Source: an uncultured Psychrobacter sp. (lineage in GTDB: Bacteria; Pseudomonadota; Gammaproteobacteria; Pseudomonadales; Moraxellaceae). Taken from it: a DNA stretch of 64,000 nt. Of the stretch, positions 11,384 to 20,644 are shown in pieces. Position 1 is the first letter of the stretch. Each line of letters opens with the position of its first letter. The notes under the pieces were generated by a model. The model saw only the letters and a program-made list of their open reading frames with translations, did not search any database and was not told the DNA's origin. A program made the position numbers and the translations under genes. Where the stretch lies: positions 310,001 to 374,000 of the forward strand of contig NZ_CANMRN010000003.1 in the NCBI RefSeq assembly GCF_947500265.1, given 5' to 3'.

Positions 11384-12358
11384 ATGATAAAAAATATGAC
11401 TGAAAATATAGCCGAACCATTTGCTTCTACGATTACTCGTATATCACCTGCAAAACTCAATCTATTTTTGCACATCACGGGTAAACGTGCCGACGGCTAT
11501 CATAATTTGCAAACGGTATTTCGCCTGCTTGACTGGGGCGATTACTTGCATTTTTCGGTTAGCAACGATGTCGTAATTTCTACTATAGCTAGTGAATTAA
11601 CTGCCAATCAACTTTGTCATCAGCTACTGATATTAGATGGTGCAGAAGCTATCACTATTAGTATAGAAGACAATTTAATTTTCAAAGCGGCACGCGCATT
11701 GCTAGCATTTGCCATACAGTCAAACACTTTACCTGAGCAATTAGCAAAAGTGCATATCGCTTTAGATAAGCACTTGCCAATGGGTGCGGGTCTAGGCGGT
11801 GGCTCATCTAATGCAGCAACGACTATGCTGGTGCTCAATGAGATTTGGCAGCTTAATTTTACTTGTGATGAGCTTATAAAGATTGGCGCGACTGTAGGTG
11901 CAGATGTACCTATATTTATATTTGGCCAAGACGCTATTGCGATGGGTATTGGTGAAGAGTTAACTGCCATTGACCTACCTGACCAGCAGTATTTAATCTT
12001 AACGCCTAACGCTCATGTCAATACCGCTACCTTATTTGCGCATCCTAAACTACAGCGAGATATCGCGCCCCTATCGGTTGCAACTATCCAAAACCGATAC
12101 GCTGACTATGTGCAAACGCTCACTACGCCTTATCATAATGTCTTTACCCCAGTGGTGACGAGCCTTGCTTCTGCTGTTGCAGATGCCTTAAGTTATCTAC
12201 AGGGGTTAGAAGCGCAAACACTGAGCACAGCACGAATGACTGGCTCTGGTAGTGCCGTGTTTTTACCTCTAGATACGAGTATGGCTACTAATAAAAAACT
12301 TGTGGTGAAGTGGATTGCAGATGCGCCTTGTGCAGGGTATGTGGTGGGGAGTTTGTGA
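11384..12358 (+). CDS. ispE: 4-diphosphocytidyl-2-C-methyl-D-erythritol kinase
   Basis: Phosphorylates CDP-methylerythritol in the MEP isoprenoid pathway. GHMP kinase of 324 residues. ARISPAKLNLFLHITGKRADGYHNL-type N-terminal motif (here SPAKLNLFLHITGKRADGYH near 22-41), GHMP ATP loop LPMGAGLGGGSSNAATTML near 131-149, and the C-terminal MTGSGSAVF near 285. Two ATGs lie four codons apart (11384 and 11396) and neither has a clear Shine-Dalgarno, so the start is uncertain by four residues. Follows lolB by 77 bp and is probably co-transcribed with it. Confidence 0.95.
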   Translation: MIKNMTENIAEPFASTITRISPAKLNLFLHITGKRADGYHNLQTVFRLLDWGDYLHFSVSNDVVISTIASELTANQLCHQLLILDGAEAITISIEDNLIFKAARALLAFAIQSNTLPEQLAKVHIALDKHLPMGAGLGGGSSNAATTMLVLNEIWQLNFTCDELIKIGATVGADVPIFIFGQDAIAMGIGEELTAIDLPDQQYLILTPNAHVNTATLFAHPKLQRDIAPLSVATIQNRYADYVQTLTTPYHNVFTPVVTSLASAVADALSYLQGLEAQTLSTARMTGSGSAVFLPLDTSMATNKKLVVKWIADAPCAGYVVGSL

Positions 12359-12397
12359 TTTTCTATTATTACTTCTATGTCTTTTGAAGTATGAACT

Positions 12398-12817
12398 TCA
12401 ATCTAAAAGACTCTGGGAAACATTACCTGTTGCATTAAACTCTAAAAAGCATGCTTTCGCTATTTCTAAATCATTGATAACCGTTGTAGCGCAATGCAAC
12501 TCTCCCTTGATATACGTCCATTCTCCTTTAGGAGCATCAGGATTATAAGCCGTTCTTACGTCTACATATCCCTCTTCATCATAGTCCAATAGCATTAACA
12601 AATACCTTCCGTTCTCTAGATATAGAGTCAAATTTAGTGGCTCAACATCTTCTTTAGCAAGCATATTTTCCATGACGACTGTGCCACTGCATTTATCATT
12701 CAGCTCATTCAAGTTTGTCAAAACATACTCTTCGCTAGGCTTGTCTACTATACATATTTTTTTACTGACACCGCTGTCTACGTAATATCCTTCAAATTTT
12801 ATATCAATCATTACCAT
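12398..12817 (-). CDS. Hypothetical protein, small acidic
   Basis: 139 residues, acidic, no signal peptide or membrane segment. I recognise no family. The pattern YLENGRYLLMLLDYDEEGYVDVRTAYNP resembles beta-rich orphan immunity proteins found near toxins in Moraxellaceae, but no toxin gene is adjacent, so this is only a resemblance. It is convergent with ispE and lies in the variable spot between ispE and the tRNA-Gln genes. Base composition is more AT-rich than its neighbours. Confidence 0.55.
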   Translation of the reverse strand: MVMIDIKFEGYYVDSGVSKKICIVDKPSEEYVLTNLNELNDKCSGTVVMENMLAKEDVEPLNLTLYLENGRYLLMLLDYDEEGYVDVRTAYNPDAPKGEWTYIKGELHCATTVINDLEIAKACFLEFNATGNVSQSLLD

Positions 12818-12990
12818 CAGCCTCTAATTGATTTCAAAATATAGCCATACCACTTTATAATCTATATCAATATCTAAAACTATAATAAACCATTAAGGTC
12901 AAATATAACGACGCTTCTTAGGATTAACCTACCAAAATTCTTTCAGCATTGAATTAATATGAATAAATACCAGAAAAAGCCGCAAATGAC

Positions 12991-13018
12991 TTGCAAAATC
13001 TGAAAATTTACTTATAAT
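12991..13018 (+). promoter_or_regulatory. Sigma-70 promoter of the first tRNA-Gln
   Basis: -35 TTGCAA and a perfect -10 TATAAT with a 16-bp spacer, ending 13 bp before the tRNA. Confidence 0.7.
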
Positions 13019-13031
13019 AGGTCGCCACAAT

Positions 13032-13107
13032 AGGGGTATAGCCAAGTTGGTAAGGCATCAGGTTTTGATCCTGACATCCGTTGGTTCGAGTCCAGCTACC
13101 CCTGCCA
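13032..13107 (+). tRNA. tRNA-Gln (anticodon TTG), copy 1
   Basis: 76-nt cloverleaf with encoded CCA. The acceptor pairs AGGGGTA with TACCCCT; anticodon stem TCAGG/CCTGA encloses the loop TTTTGAT with anticodon TTG; T-arm GGTTCGAGTCC. Sequence identical to the copy at 13348. Confidence 0.95.
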
Positions 13108-13178
13108 TTTTTTAGTACGAAGCGTTAGAGATACATCGAGTATAAGCGGTTTATAGACAGCCACTTATCTTATTGTCA

Positions 13179-13208
13179 TTGACAACGTTATCCCAGTTTC
13201 GGTATAGT
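13179..13208 (+). promoter_or_regulatory. Sigma-70 promoter between the tRNA-Gln genes
   Basis: Consensus -35 TTGACA, 18-bp spacer, -10 TATAGT. It would drive the second tRNA-Gln, but a short terminator-like hairpin follows about 35 bp after the expected start. Confidence 0.65.
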
Positions 13209-13243
13209 TCGCAATGGACACCGCTAGGGAAAAGTTATGTTTT

Positions 13244-13263
13244 AAACGGTTTATCCGTTTTTT
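13244..13263 (+). terminator. Short hairpin terminator between the tRNA-Gln genes
   Basis: Stem AAACGG/CCGTTT with a 5-nt loop and a run of six T counting the stem end. Together with the promoter at 13179 it would give an RNA of about 50 nt or attenuate the second tRNA-Gln. Confidence 0.5.
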
Positions 13264-13347
13264 AGATAACTGACAGGTCATGACACCATATTAAGAACGA
13301 CTACTTAGTCGCTATTAACTATCGGTTGTTCATAGCCTAGACATTAC

Positions 13348-13423
13348 AGGGGTATAGCCAAGTTGGTAAGGCATCAGGTTTTGATCCTGACATCCGTTGG
13401 TTCGAGTCCAGCTACCCCTGCCA
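13348..13423 (+). tRNA. tRNA-Gln (anticodon TTG), copy 2
   Basis: Identical in all 76 nt to copy 1, CCA encoded. It lies 110 bp upstream of prs and may be on the same primary transcript, as often seen for tRNA-Gln/prs in gammaproteobacteria. Confidence 0.95.
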
Positions 13424-13532
13424 TTTTTTACTGTAATAGTATACTTCAATACCTTCACCACTCTTTTCTTAATTTGAGCAGTTTGACACTGCTTAGCGGT
13501 CGCTGCTTGAGTCAATCAATAGGACTTCTGTC

Positions 13533-14480
13533 ATGCCTTATTTGGCGATTTTTACGGGTAATGCCCACCCAGAATTAGCAAAAACCGTAGCCGATCATCT
13601 TCACATACCTCTTGGTAAAGCTGACATCACGCGTTTTTCTGATGGCGAAATTGCCGTGGAAATCAAAGAACACGTACGTGGTAAAGATGTGTTTATCATG
13701 CAGCCTACTTGTGCACCGACCAACGACAACTTGATGGAAATCATGATGATGGCTGACGCCTTGCGTCGCTCTAGTGCTGGCCGTATCACAGCTGTCATGC
13801 CGTATTTTGGTTATGCTCGTCAGGATCGTCGTCCACGCTCAGCTCGTGTACCTATCTCGGCTAAAGTGGTTGCTGACATGCTAAACATCGTTAGTATCGA
13901 TCGCGTAATGACTGTTGATTTGCACTCAGATCAGATTCAGGGTTTCTTTGATATCCCTGTAGACAACATCTACGGCACACCTGTATTGCTAAACGACCTA
14001 CAAAAGCAAGACTATGACAATATCATGGTTGTTTCACCTGATGTAGGCGGTGTGGTTCGTGCACGTGCGATGGCCAAGCAGTTAGGCGATACCGACATGG
14101 CAATTATTGATAAGCGCCGTGCTCGTGCCAATGAGTCACAAGTAATGCACATCATTGGTGATGTTCGTGACCGTGATTGCGTCATCGTTGATGATATGGT
14201 CGATACTGCAGGTACATTGTGTAAAGCGGCTGAAGCATTGAAAGAAAATGGTGCCCGTCGCGTCTTAGCTTATATCACGCACCCTGTCCTATCAGGTAAC
14301 GCACTGAAAAACATCAGCGAATCTGCATTGGATGAAGTGGTTGTGACCGATACGATTCCACTATCTGCTGAAGCCAAAGCCTGTAGCAAAATCCGTCAGG
14401 TAAGTATTGCACCGATGCTGGCTGAAAGCTTACGCCGTATCAATAACGAAGAATCTATTAGCGCGATGTTTGACGCTTAA
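13533..14480 (+). CDS. prs: Ribose-phosphate pyrophosphokinase
   Basis: Makes phosphoribosyl pyrophosphate (PRPP) from ribose-5-phosphate and ATP for nucleotide, histidine and tryptophan synthesis. 315 residues, standard length. Flexible/catalytic loop [27 protein letters not shown] near 95-121, divalent-cation site [21 protein letters not shown] near 129-149, and the PRPP-binding signature [14 protein letters not shown] near 216-229. Start ATG has AGGACTTCTGTC upstream. Ends before a long hairpin terminator. Confidence 0.97.
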   Translation: MPYLAIFTGNAHPELAKTVADHLHIPLGKADITRFSDGEIAVEIKEHVRGKDVFIMQPTCAPTNDNLMEIMMMADALRRSSAGRITAVMPYFGYARQDRRPRSARVPISAKVVADMLNIVSIDRVMTVDLHSDQIQGFFDIPVDNIYGTPVLLNDLQKQDYDNIMVVSPDVGGVVRARAMAKQLGDTDMAIIDKRRARANESQVMHIIGDVRDRDCVIVDDMVDTAGTLCKAAEALKENGARRVLAYITHPVLSGNALKNISESALDEVVVTDTIPLSAEAKACSKIRQVSIAPMLAESLRRINNEESISAMFDA

Positions 14481-14560
14481 TCTGATACAGTTATTTTTAA
14501 AACAGCTATTGCAGTAATTTTTAGTAGCAATGACTGTAGTAAGACATCTTAAATAGTTAA

Positions 14561-14601
14561 AAAACAGAGCGTCAAGTAACATTACTTGGCGCTTTGTTTT
14601 G
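14561..14601 (+). terminator. Rho-independent terminator after prs
   Basis: Long stem AAACAGAGCGTCAAGTAA / TTACTTGGCGCTTTGTTT with two G-T pairs, then T-rich sequence. Confidence 0.85.
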
Positions 14602-14645
14602 TGTAGGCGTTTTGCGTAGGTCTTTATTATTGCTACAGAATCACG

Positions 14646-14658
14646 TATAATGCGCGCC
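14646..14658 (+). promoter_or_regulatory. -10 element and GC-rich discriminator of rplY
   Basis: A perfect TATAAT directly followed by GCGCGCC. A GC-rich discriminator after the -10 is the hallmark of promoters under ppGpp (stringent) control, as expected for a ribosomal protein gene. The -35 element is poor. It would give a leader of about 245 nt before rplY. Confidence 0.6.
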
Positions 14659-14786
14659 TGTGCTGACCTTTTCATTGTTTTTATTAGGCTAGCACTATCA
14701 AAAGTGCTGATCATGCTTAACAGCAACCATCGTTATGGTAATTATTATAGCGAGCGCTGCTATAAGCAAATGGCTAAGCTTAGACA

Positions 14787-14860
14787 TTACGAGGTTTATT
14801 CGTAACGATAATTTTAGCTATCATCACGTATTAGTGGATTGGTCGCAAATCCACTTTTTT
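14787..14860 (+). promoter_or_regulatory. rplY mRNA leader with internal terminator hairpin (candidate attenuator)
   Basis: Within the 5' leader there is a hairpin TTACGA/TCGTAA (14787-14805). It is followed by a terminator-like hairpin GTGGATT/AATCCAC (14834-14854) with six T immediately after, ending 41 bp before the rplY start. A terminator in the untranslated leader, downstream of the likely promoter, suggests attenuation. In E. coli L25 is known to repress its own mRNA through the leader. Confidence 0.55.
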
Positions 14861-14901
14861 ATGACCAGACACTTCATCATTTTTTTTATAGGATTATATC
14901 C

Positions 14902-15582
14902 ATGAGCATTAATCATTTTGAACTAAACGCCGTTGATCGTGCTGCTGAACTACAAGGTAAAGGTGCGAGCCGCCGCCTACGTAAGCAGAACCTAGTTCCT
15001 GCTATCATCTATGGTGGTAACGAAGAGCCAACAGCTATCTCTATCAAGCTTAACGAACTAGTAAAATCACTAGAATTCGAAGCGTTTTTCTCACACATCT
15101 TGACTATCAACGTTGACGGTGAAGAGCATCAAGCAGTTATCAAAGATTTGCAGCGCCATCCAGCTAAAGGCTTCCCAATGCATGCTGATTTCCAGCGCAT
15201 TGTAAAAGGTCAGAAAATCCACATGAACGTTCCTGTTCATTTCACTGGTCGTGAAGATGCGCCTGGTACTGCTGCTGCTGGTGTACTATCTACTCTAGTA
15301 TCTGATATCGAAGTTATCTGCTTACCATCACAACTTCCTGAATACCTAGAAGTAGATGTGTCTGGCATGGAAATCGGTGATTTGTTCCGTCTATCAGACA
15401 TCAAACTTCCTGAAGGCGTTGTTATTCACGAGCTTGAGCTAGAAGACGGCCATGACCGTACTATCGTTAACATGCAGCCACCAACAGTAGAAGAAGTTGA
15501 TGCTGATGCTGACGTTGATGCTGATGAAGTACCAGCAACTGAGCAAAACGACGGTACTGAAGAAAACAAAGACAGCGAGTAA
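14902..15582 (+). CDS. rplY: 50S ribosomal protein L25 (Ctc form)
   Basis: Binds 5S rRNA loop E in the large ribosomal subunit. I place the start at ATG 14902 (MSINHFELNAVDRAAE), because upstream ATGs in frame add sequence not found in the family and fall in the leader with the hairpins. 226 residues: N-terminal L25 domain (GKGASRRLRKQNLVPAIIYGG near 15-40) and the longer C-terminal TL5/Ctc beta domain, ending in an acidic tail of Asp/Glu repeats. The long form is normal outside Enterobacteriaceae. Its own terminator follows, so pth is separately expressed. Confidence 0.95.
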   Translation: MSINHFELNAVDRAAELQGKGASRRLRKQNLVPAIIYGGNEEPTAISIKLNELVKSLEFEAFFSHILTINVDGEEHQAVIKDLQRHPAKGFPMHADFQRIVKGQKIHMNVPVHFTGREDAPGTAAAGVLSTLVSDIEVICLPSQLPEYLEVDVSGMEIGDLFRLSDIKLPEGVVIHELELEDGHDRTIVNMQPPTVEEVDADADVDADEVPATEQNDGTEENKDSE

Positions 15583-15643
15583 TTACTATTTCTAACTAGT
15601 GCATTATTTTGTGCTGGTTAGTGATACATTCGTTTAGTCAATA

Positions 15644-15677
15644 AGACAGCAGGTGATTAAAATCTCCTGCTGTTTTT
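15644..15677 (+). terminator. Rho-independent terminator after rplY
   Basis: Stem ACAGCAGG/CCTGCTGT followed by TTTTT, between rplY and pth. Confidence 0.85.
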
Positions 15678-15757
15678 GTAAGTAAGGTTTGAAAATAAAC
15701 TGTCTATCAGTACTTCACACCTTACCCCTATTTATCAAATTCAAGCAGGGTGTTTTT

Positions 15758-16339
15758 ATGGCCATAAAGCTTATTGTCGGTCTTGGTAATCCTGGTCAGC
15801 AGTATATGTTTACGCGTCATAATGCAGGATTTTGGTTTGTCCATCATTTGGCTCAGCAGTTTAATATCACGCTCTCCCCTGATAAGAAATTTCATGGAGT
15901 GACAGGGCGTGGGCAGATTCATGGGTCTGATGTGCGCTTACTTATGCCGCTGACGTTTATGAATAAATCTGGTCAGTCAGTGGTGCCTATGGTAAATTTC
16001 TATGGCATCAAAAATGATGAATTGTTGATTGCTCATGATGAGCTCGATATTCCAGCTGGTAGTATCAAACTCAAAACAGACGGTGGACATGGTGGTCACA
16101 ACGGCCTACGTGATATCACACCGCATATCGGCAATGATTTCCATCGCCTGCGTGTGGGTATCGGCCATCCTGGTCACAAGTCTAAAGTTAGTGGACACGT
16201 TCTCTCTAAAGCATCTCCTGATGAGCAGATTGCGATTGATAGCGCGCTGACAGCTGCTTTTGAAGCGCTCCCATTGTTGTTAGATGGTGATGTCGAAAAA
16301 GCACGTTCACAAATCAATGGCTTTAAATTACCAGAATAA
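15758..16339 (+). CDS. pth: Peptidyl-tRNA hydrolase
   Basis: Cleaves the ester of peptidyl-tRNAs released from stalled ribosomes. 194 residues. Start at ATG 15758, giving MAIKLIVGLGNPGQQYMFTRHNAGFW with the active-site histidine in TRHNAG; CAGGG lies nine bases upstream. A longer frame starts at 15689 but its extra 23 residues are not family-like. Other motifs: LLMPLTFMNKSGQSV near 62-76 and IAHDELDIPAGSIKLKTDGGHGGHNGLRDI near 91-120. The rplY-pth order is conserved in gammaproteobacteria. Confidence 0.96.
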   Translation: MAIKLIVGLGNPGQQYMFTRHNAGFWFVHHLAQQFNITLSPDKKFHGVTGRGQIHGSDVRLLMPLTFMNKSGQSVVPMVNFYGIKNDELLIAHDELDIPAGSIKLKTDGGHGGHNGLRDITPHIGNDFHRLRVGIGHPGHKSKVSGHVLSKASPDEQIAIDSALTAAFEALPLLLDGDVEKARSQINGFKLPE

Positions 16340-16439
16340 TATAGTCGTTCAATGATAATGACCTTTTATTTTGGCAATTTTATCCCCATTAACCTTTTGA
16401 TTTAGTTAATTAATATCAGTTACGCCAAGGAACCAACCT

Positions 16440-16820
16440 ATGCTACTTAATATGCTTAAATGCAAATTACACCGTGCCCGTGTTACCCATGCCGAGCTTC
16501 ATTACGAAGGCTCTTGCGGTATCGACGGCGATCTATTAGATCTTGCTGGTCTACGCGAAAATGAATCTATTGATATCTATAACGTGACCAACGGTAAGCG
16601 CTTTCGCACCTATGCTATCCGTGCTGAGGCGGGCTCTGGTATTATCTCATTAAATGGTGCTGCGGCTCATATGGCAGATTTGGGCGATATCGTTATCATT
16701 TGTGCTTACGCGCATTTTGATGAAGTTGAAGCGTCAACGTATCAGCCAAAACTTGTCTATTGCAACGAAGACAACACCGTTAAAGACACAGCAAATATCA
16801 TTCCTGTACAAGTTGCTTAA
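16440..16820 (+). CDS. panD: Aspartate 1-decarboxylase (pyruvoyl enzyme)
   Basis: Makes beta-alanine for pantothenate and CoA. 126 residues, usual length. The zymogen is cut between Gly24 and Ser25 in HYEGSCGID to form the pyruvoyl group; Lys9 (MLKCKLHRA) and the [14 protein letters not shown] segment near 46-60 are present. Ends before a strong terminator. No panB or panC is in the window. Confidence 0.95.
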   Translation: MLLNMLKCKLHRARVTHAELHYEGSCGIDGDLLDLAGLRENESIDIYNVTNGKRFRTYAIRAEAGSGIISLNGAAAHMADLGDIVIICAYAHFDEVEASTYQPKLVYCNEDNTVKDTANIIPVQVA

Positions 16821-16916
16821 TATGACAGGATGGTGAGGTTTTGGTAAATTTAAGATAACCACAAAGTTATATCTTTGAATTAGCTGCTATTATTACTAAA
16901 AATCTCGATGCTAAAG

Positions 16917-16954
16917 GGAAAGCTGAATCTAAATCAAGATTCGGCTTTTTTTAT
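16917..16954 (+). terminator. Rho-independent terminator after panD
   Basis: Stem AAAGCTGAATCT/AGATTCGGCTTT with a 6-nt loop and a long T-run. Confidence 0.9.
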
Positions 16955-17008
16955 GCCACTTTTATTTATCAAATTCACATTTTTCATCATATACAAGGAA
17001 ACATACTG

Positions 17009-18016
17009 ATGTGGTTGGCCGCGCTTGCAATACTGATTGGGTTAGCAATTTTAGTTTGGAGTGCCGATGTCTTCATTGATGGAGCGACAGCACTAGCAAA
17101 GAAATTTAGTGTGCCTAGCTTCTTAATTGGTGTCTTAATATTGGGTATAGGCACGTCAGCGCCTGAGATGGTGGTATCAGTACTAGCAGCGATAGAAGGC
17201 AGCCCTGAGCTGGCTCTAGGTAACGCTTATGGCTCAAATATCATCAACATCGCATTGGTACTTGGTGCAACTGTATTGATTAGCCCTATTATCATCCGTA
17301 GAGGCATCGTAAAGCGCGACTTGCCCTTACTGCTGCTAATTACTGTCATCGCCGCTTGGCAGCTACGTGATGGGACATTGAGCCAAGTTGATGGTATCGT
17401 ATTGTTGATTTTGTTGGTCGCCGTTTTAGGACTACAGATCATAATGAGTATACGCGAAGGCTATCATGAGCACGAAGACGATATAGTCGTGGCTAATGCT
17501 GACTCAGAGCACTTAAATAACTCAGAGAGCTTAGAAAAGCTAGAACCAAGCGTAACGCGTGGTCTTGCGAGTTTAATCATCGGTATGCTGATGCTCGTAG
17601 CCAGCTCACGCGCTATCGTTTGGGGTGCTGTTGAGCTAGCAACGCTATGGGGGCTTAGTGAGCTTATCATTGGTCTAACGATTGTCGCAGTTGGGACATC
17701 ATTGCCTGAACTGGTATCGAGCCTGTCAGCAGCCCGTAAAGGCGAGCATGATATGGCACTTGGCAATATCATTGGCTCTAATATTTTCAATACTTTGGCA
17801 GTTGTCGGCTTAGCAACCGTCATTGCTCCTATCGCTGCTGATCCAGTGATTCTATCACGTGATGTAATGGCAATGGGACTATTGACGATATTGCTAGTTA
17901 CCCTGTGCGTATTTGCCTTTAAAACAAAACGCCAGTTCGGTCGTACGTCAGGTGCCACATTGGTACTGTTTTTTATGGGCTACACTGCATGGCTGATTCA
18001 AAGCGTTAGTATTTAA
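17009..18016 (+). CDS. Calcium/sodium antiporter (CaCA family, YrbG type)
   Basis: Inner-membrane cation/Ca2+ exchanger. 335 residues with about ten hydrophobic segments arranged as two inverted halves. The alpha-repeat motifs are visible in both: LGIGTSAPEMVVSVLAAIEGSPELALGNAYGSNIINI near 46-82 and VAVGTSLPELVSSLSAARKGEHDMALGNIIGSNIFNT near 230-266. A charged cytosolic loop (HEHEDDIVVANADSEHLNNSE) joins them. Single gene; no clear terminator follows before the convergent RDD gene. Confidence 0.92.
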   Translation: MWLAALAILIGLAILVWSADVFIDGATALAKKFSVPSFLIGVLILGIGTSAPEMVVSVLAAIEGSPELALGNAYGSNIINIALVLGATVLISPIIIRRGIVKRDLPLLLLITVIAAWQLRDGTLSQVDGIVLLILLVAVLGLQIIMSIREGYHEHEDDIVVANADSEHLNNSESLEKLEPSVTRGLASLIIGMLMLVASSRAIVWGAVELATLWGLSELIIGLTIVAVGTSLPELVSSLSAARKGEHDMALGNIIGSNIFNTLAVVGLATVIAPIAADPVILSRDVMAMGLLTILLVTLCVFAFKTKRQFGRTSGATLVLFFMGYTAWLIQSVSI

Positions 18017-18094
18017 CTTTTTAGGCTAAACCAGCTGAGCAGTGGTACAACTAAATTTTACGTCAATAAAAGTTATTACGTTAATCAAATCAGA

Positions 18095-18757
18095 CTACGA
18101 TTTTTTCTTACGATTTTTAAAACCGCGCCATAGCCCTTCATGTGCCACTTTTGGCATCTTTAGGGTGATGGTGTTGGACAGCATATCTTGTACCGCCAGA
18201 CCGCGAGGGTTGAACAGACAGAACACATAGTTGAATACCAAACCAAGAAACGCGCTGGCCAATAAGGCGGCGCGTGATCCATCAATAAGACTGCCAATAA
18301 TGCCGAAAATCAGCGGCATCAAACAAGCGGCCAAGATACGCTTAAATGATTGACCCCATGTTAGCCATTGACCTGAATCATTGATCGTTTTTAACCGCCA
18401 CGTCTGCATACCTAATGTCTGACCACCACGGCGCCAAAATATTCCGTAGAATGCCACGAGCGTCAGTACAAATGATGGCGTCATAATGGCGTTCTGATAC
18501 CAAAGCGGCAGTGACTGAGCTTGTGAGGATTCAGTACCCGTCTCCATAGTCAATAGCGTGCCGACCACAGTCAATATAGTACCAACCAAAAACAATAACG
18601 CTAAAATCAGCATACCATCATAGAGAATCGCCACGACACGAATCATAGGCTTAGCGATGGTTGGCTCTTCGTTAGGATCTCGCTGTACAGGCGCACTCGA
18701 TTGAGGCTTTGATTTGCGAGTCGTTTTTGACGGACGTTTAGATGGACTTTTTGACAT
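18095..18757 (-). CDS. RDD family membrane protein
   Basis: 220 residues. A basic, Lys/Ser-rich cytosolic N-terminus (about 45 residues) precedes a domain with Arg then Asp-type residues in the first membrane segments (KPMIRVVAILYDGMLILALLFLVG), followed by WRRGGQTLGMQTWRLKTI, the typical RDD signature. Four to five hydrophobic segments. RDD proteins are poorly defined; some act in Na+/H+ exchange. It is convergent with the CaCA antiporter gene. Confidence 0.85.
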   Translation of the reverse strand: MSKSPSKRPSKTTRKSKPQSSAPVQRDPNEEPTIAKPMIRVVAILYDGMLILALLFLVGTILTVVGTLLTMETGTESSQAQSLPLWYQNAIMTPSFVLTLVAFYGIFWRRGGQTLGMQTWRLKTINDSGQWLTWGQSFKRILAACLMPLIFGIIGSLIDGSRAALLASAFLGLVFNYVFCLFNPRGLAVQDMLSNTITLKMPKVAHEGLWRGFKNRKKKS

Positions 18758-18820
18758 GGTACAAGCTCATAGCAAGCAGTGAATAGTAACGCTATTGTAC
18801 CGTAAATGGTGGGGCTATCG

Positions 18821-18910
18821 TACATTATCCTAGATGACTATCCAATATCATAGATGGCTCTCCAATATCGTAGATTGCTCTTTAATATTATTAGTTGGCT
18901 ATCCAATCAT
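18821..18910. repeat. Imperfect 20-bp tandem repeat, about 4.5 units
   Basis: Units begin at 18821, 18841, 18861, 18881 and 18901 with the core TCCAATATC-TAGATGGCT; the second and third differ at only two positions and outer units are degenerate. It lies 60-150 bp upstream of the RDD gene start, between it and the tRNA-Arg terminator. Confidence 0.7.
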
Positions 18911-18968
18911 GTTATACACAGAAGATGATCGTAGAATAAATAAGTAGAAGGGTAAAAGCTACAGACAT

Positions 18969-19003
18969 AAAAAAACCGCCAATTGTCATAAGACAGGCGA
19001 TTA
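18969..19003 (-). terminator. Terminator downstream of tRNA-Arg
   Basis: On the minus strand CGCC-TGTC...GACA-ATT-GGCG is followed by seven T. A 3-nt bulge splits the stem. Confidence 0.65.
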
Positions 19004-19042
19004 TTTTAATATTTTCTAGCTTATATTAAGCTATTATGCAAA

Positions 19043-19119
19043 TGGTGCGCCTGGAGAGATTCGAACTCCCGACCCCTTAGTTCGTAGCCAAGTGCTCTAT
19101 CCAACTGAGCTACAGGCGC
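19043..19119 (-). tRNA. tRNA-Arg (anticodon ACG)
   Basis: 77-nt cloverleaf with encoded CCA. Acceptor GCGCCTG/CAGGCGC; anticodon arm CTTGG-CTACGAA-CTAAG; T-arm GGGAGTTCGAATCTCTC. A34 is expected to become inosine. Confidence 0.96.
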
Positions 19120-19177
19120 GTATTTTGCACTTTATCCACTGCGAAGATAATATCTTTTGCAGTAAATTAGGTTGGTC

Positions 19178-19205
19178 ATTATATAGATAATATCGCTTGT
19201 GTCAA
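19178..19205 (-). promoter_or_regulatory. Sigma-70 promoter of tRNA-Arg
   Basis: Read on the minus strand: consensus TTGACA, 16-bp spacer, consensus TATAAT, about 60 bp before the mature tRNA. Confidence 0.75.
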
Positions 19206-19300
19206 CATCTTTTTTAATTAAAACAAATTATTTTTTGAATTAATTATTAAAATGTTTAACGCAGTATATTGCGTTATTACTCTAATAACAACTGAATAAA

Positions 19301-19390
19301 TGGCGGTGAAGGAGGGATTCGAACCCTCGATACGCTTACACGTATGGTTCCTTAGCAGGGAACTGGTTTCAGCCACTCACCCACTTCACC
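19301..19390 (-). tRNA. tRNA-Ser (anticodon GCT)
   Basis: 90-nt class II tRNA with a long variable arm and encoded CCA. Acceptor GGTGAAG/CTTCACC; anticodon arm GTTCC-CTGCTAA-GGAAC; T-arm GAGGGTTCGAATCCCTC. Reads AGC and AGU codons. Confidence 0.96.
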
Positions 19391-19467
19391 TAACGATTCA
19401 AGACATTTATAAAAAATCTATAAACATAGTATTGATGCTAACAATACGTCTCATGTCGTGGGCGAGT

Positions 19468-19495
19468 ATTATAACAAAGCCAAAACGAATTGCAA
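19468..19495 (-). promoter_or_regulatory. Sigma-70 promoter of tRNA-Ser
   Basis: Minus-strand TTGCAA, 16-bp spacer, TATAAT, giving a leader of about 70 nt before the tRNA. Confidence 0.65.
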
Positions 19496-19543
19496 GCATT
19501 GTCTACAGATTTAATGCGGCTTTTACCAAAATTATAGATATAA

Positions 19544-20536
<993 letters not shown>

Positions 20537-20574
20537 AATATTTACAAAGCAATAGCTTACCCAAGTAACAGACG

Positions 20575-20614
20575 CAAAAAAGGCGCTCTATAAAAATATA
20601 GAGCGCCTTTTTTA
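20575..20614. terminator. Bidirectional terminator between thiD and yggT
   Basis: Perfect stem AAAAAAGGCGCTCTATA / TATAGAGCGCCTTTTTT between convergent genes. Confidence 0.95.
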
Positions 20615-20644
20615 TGACAGTTTTTAAATTCAACTCTATTAGAC

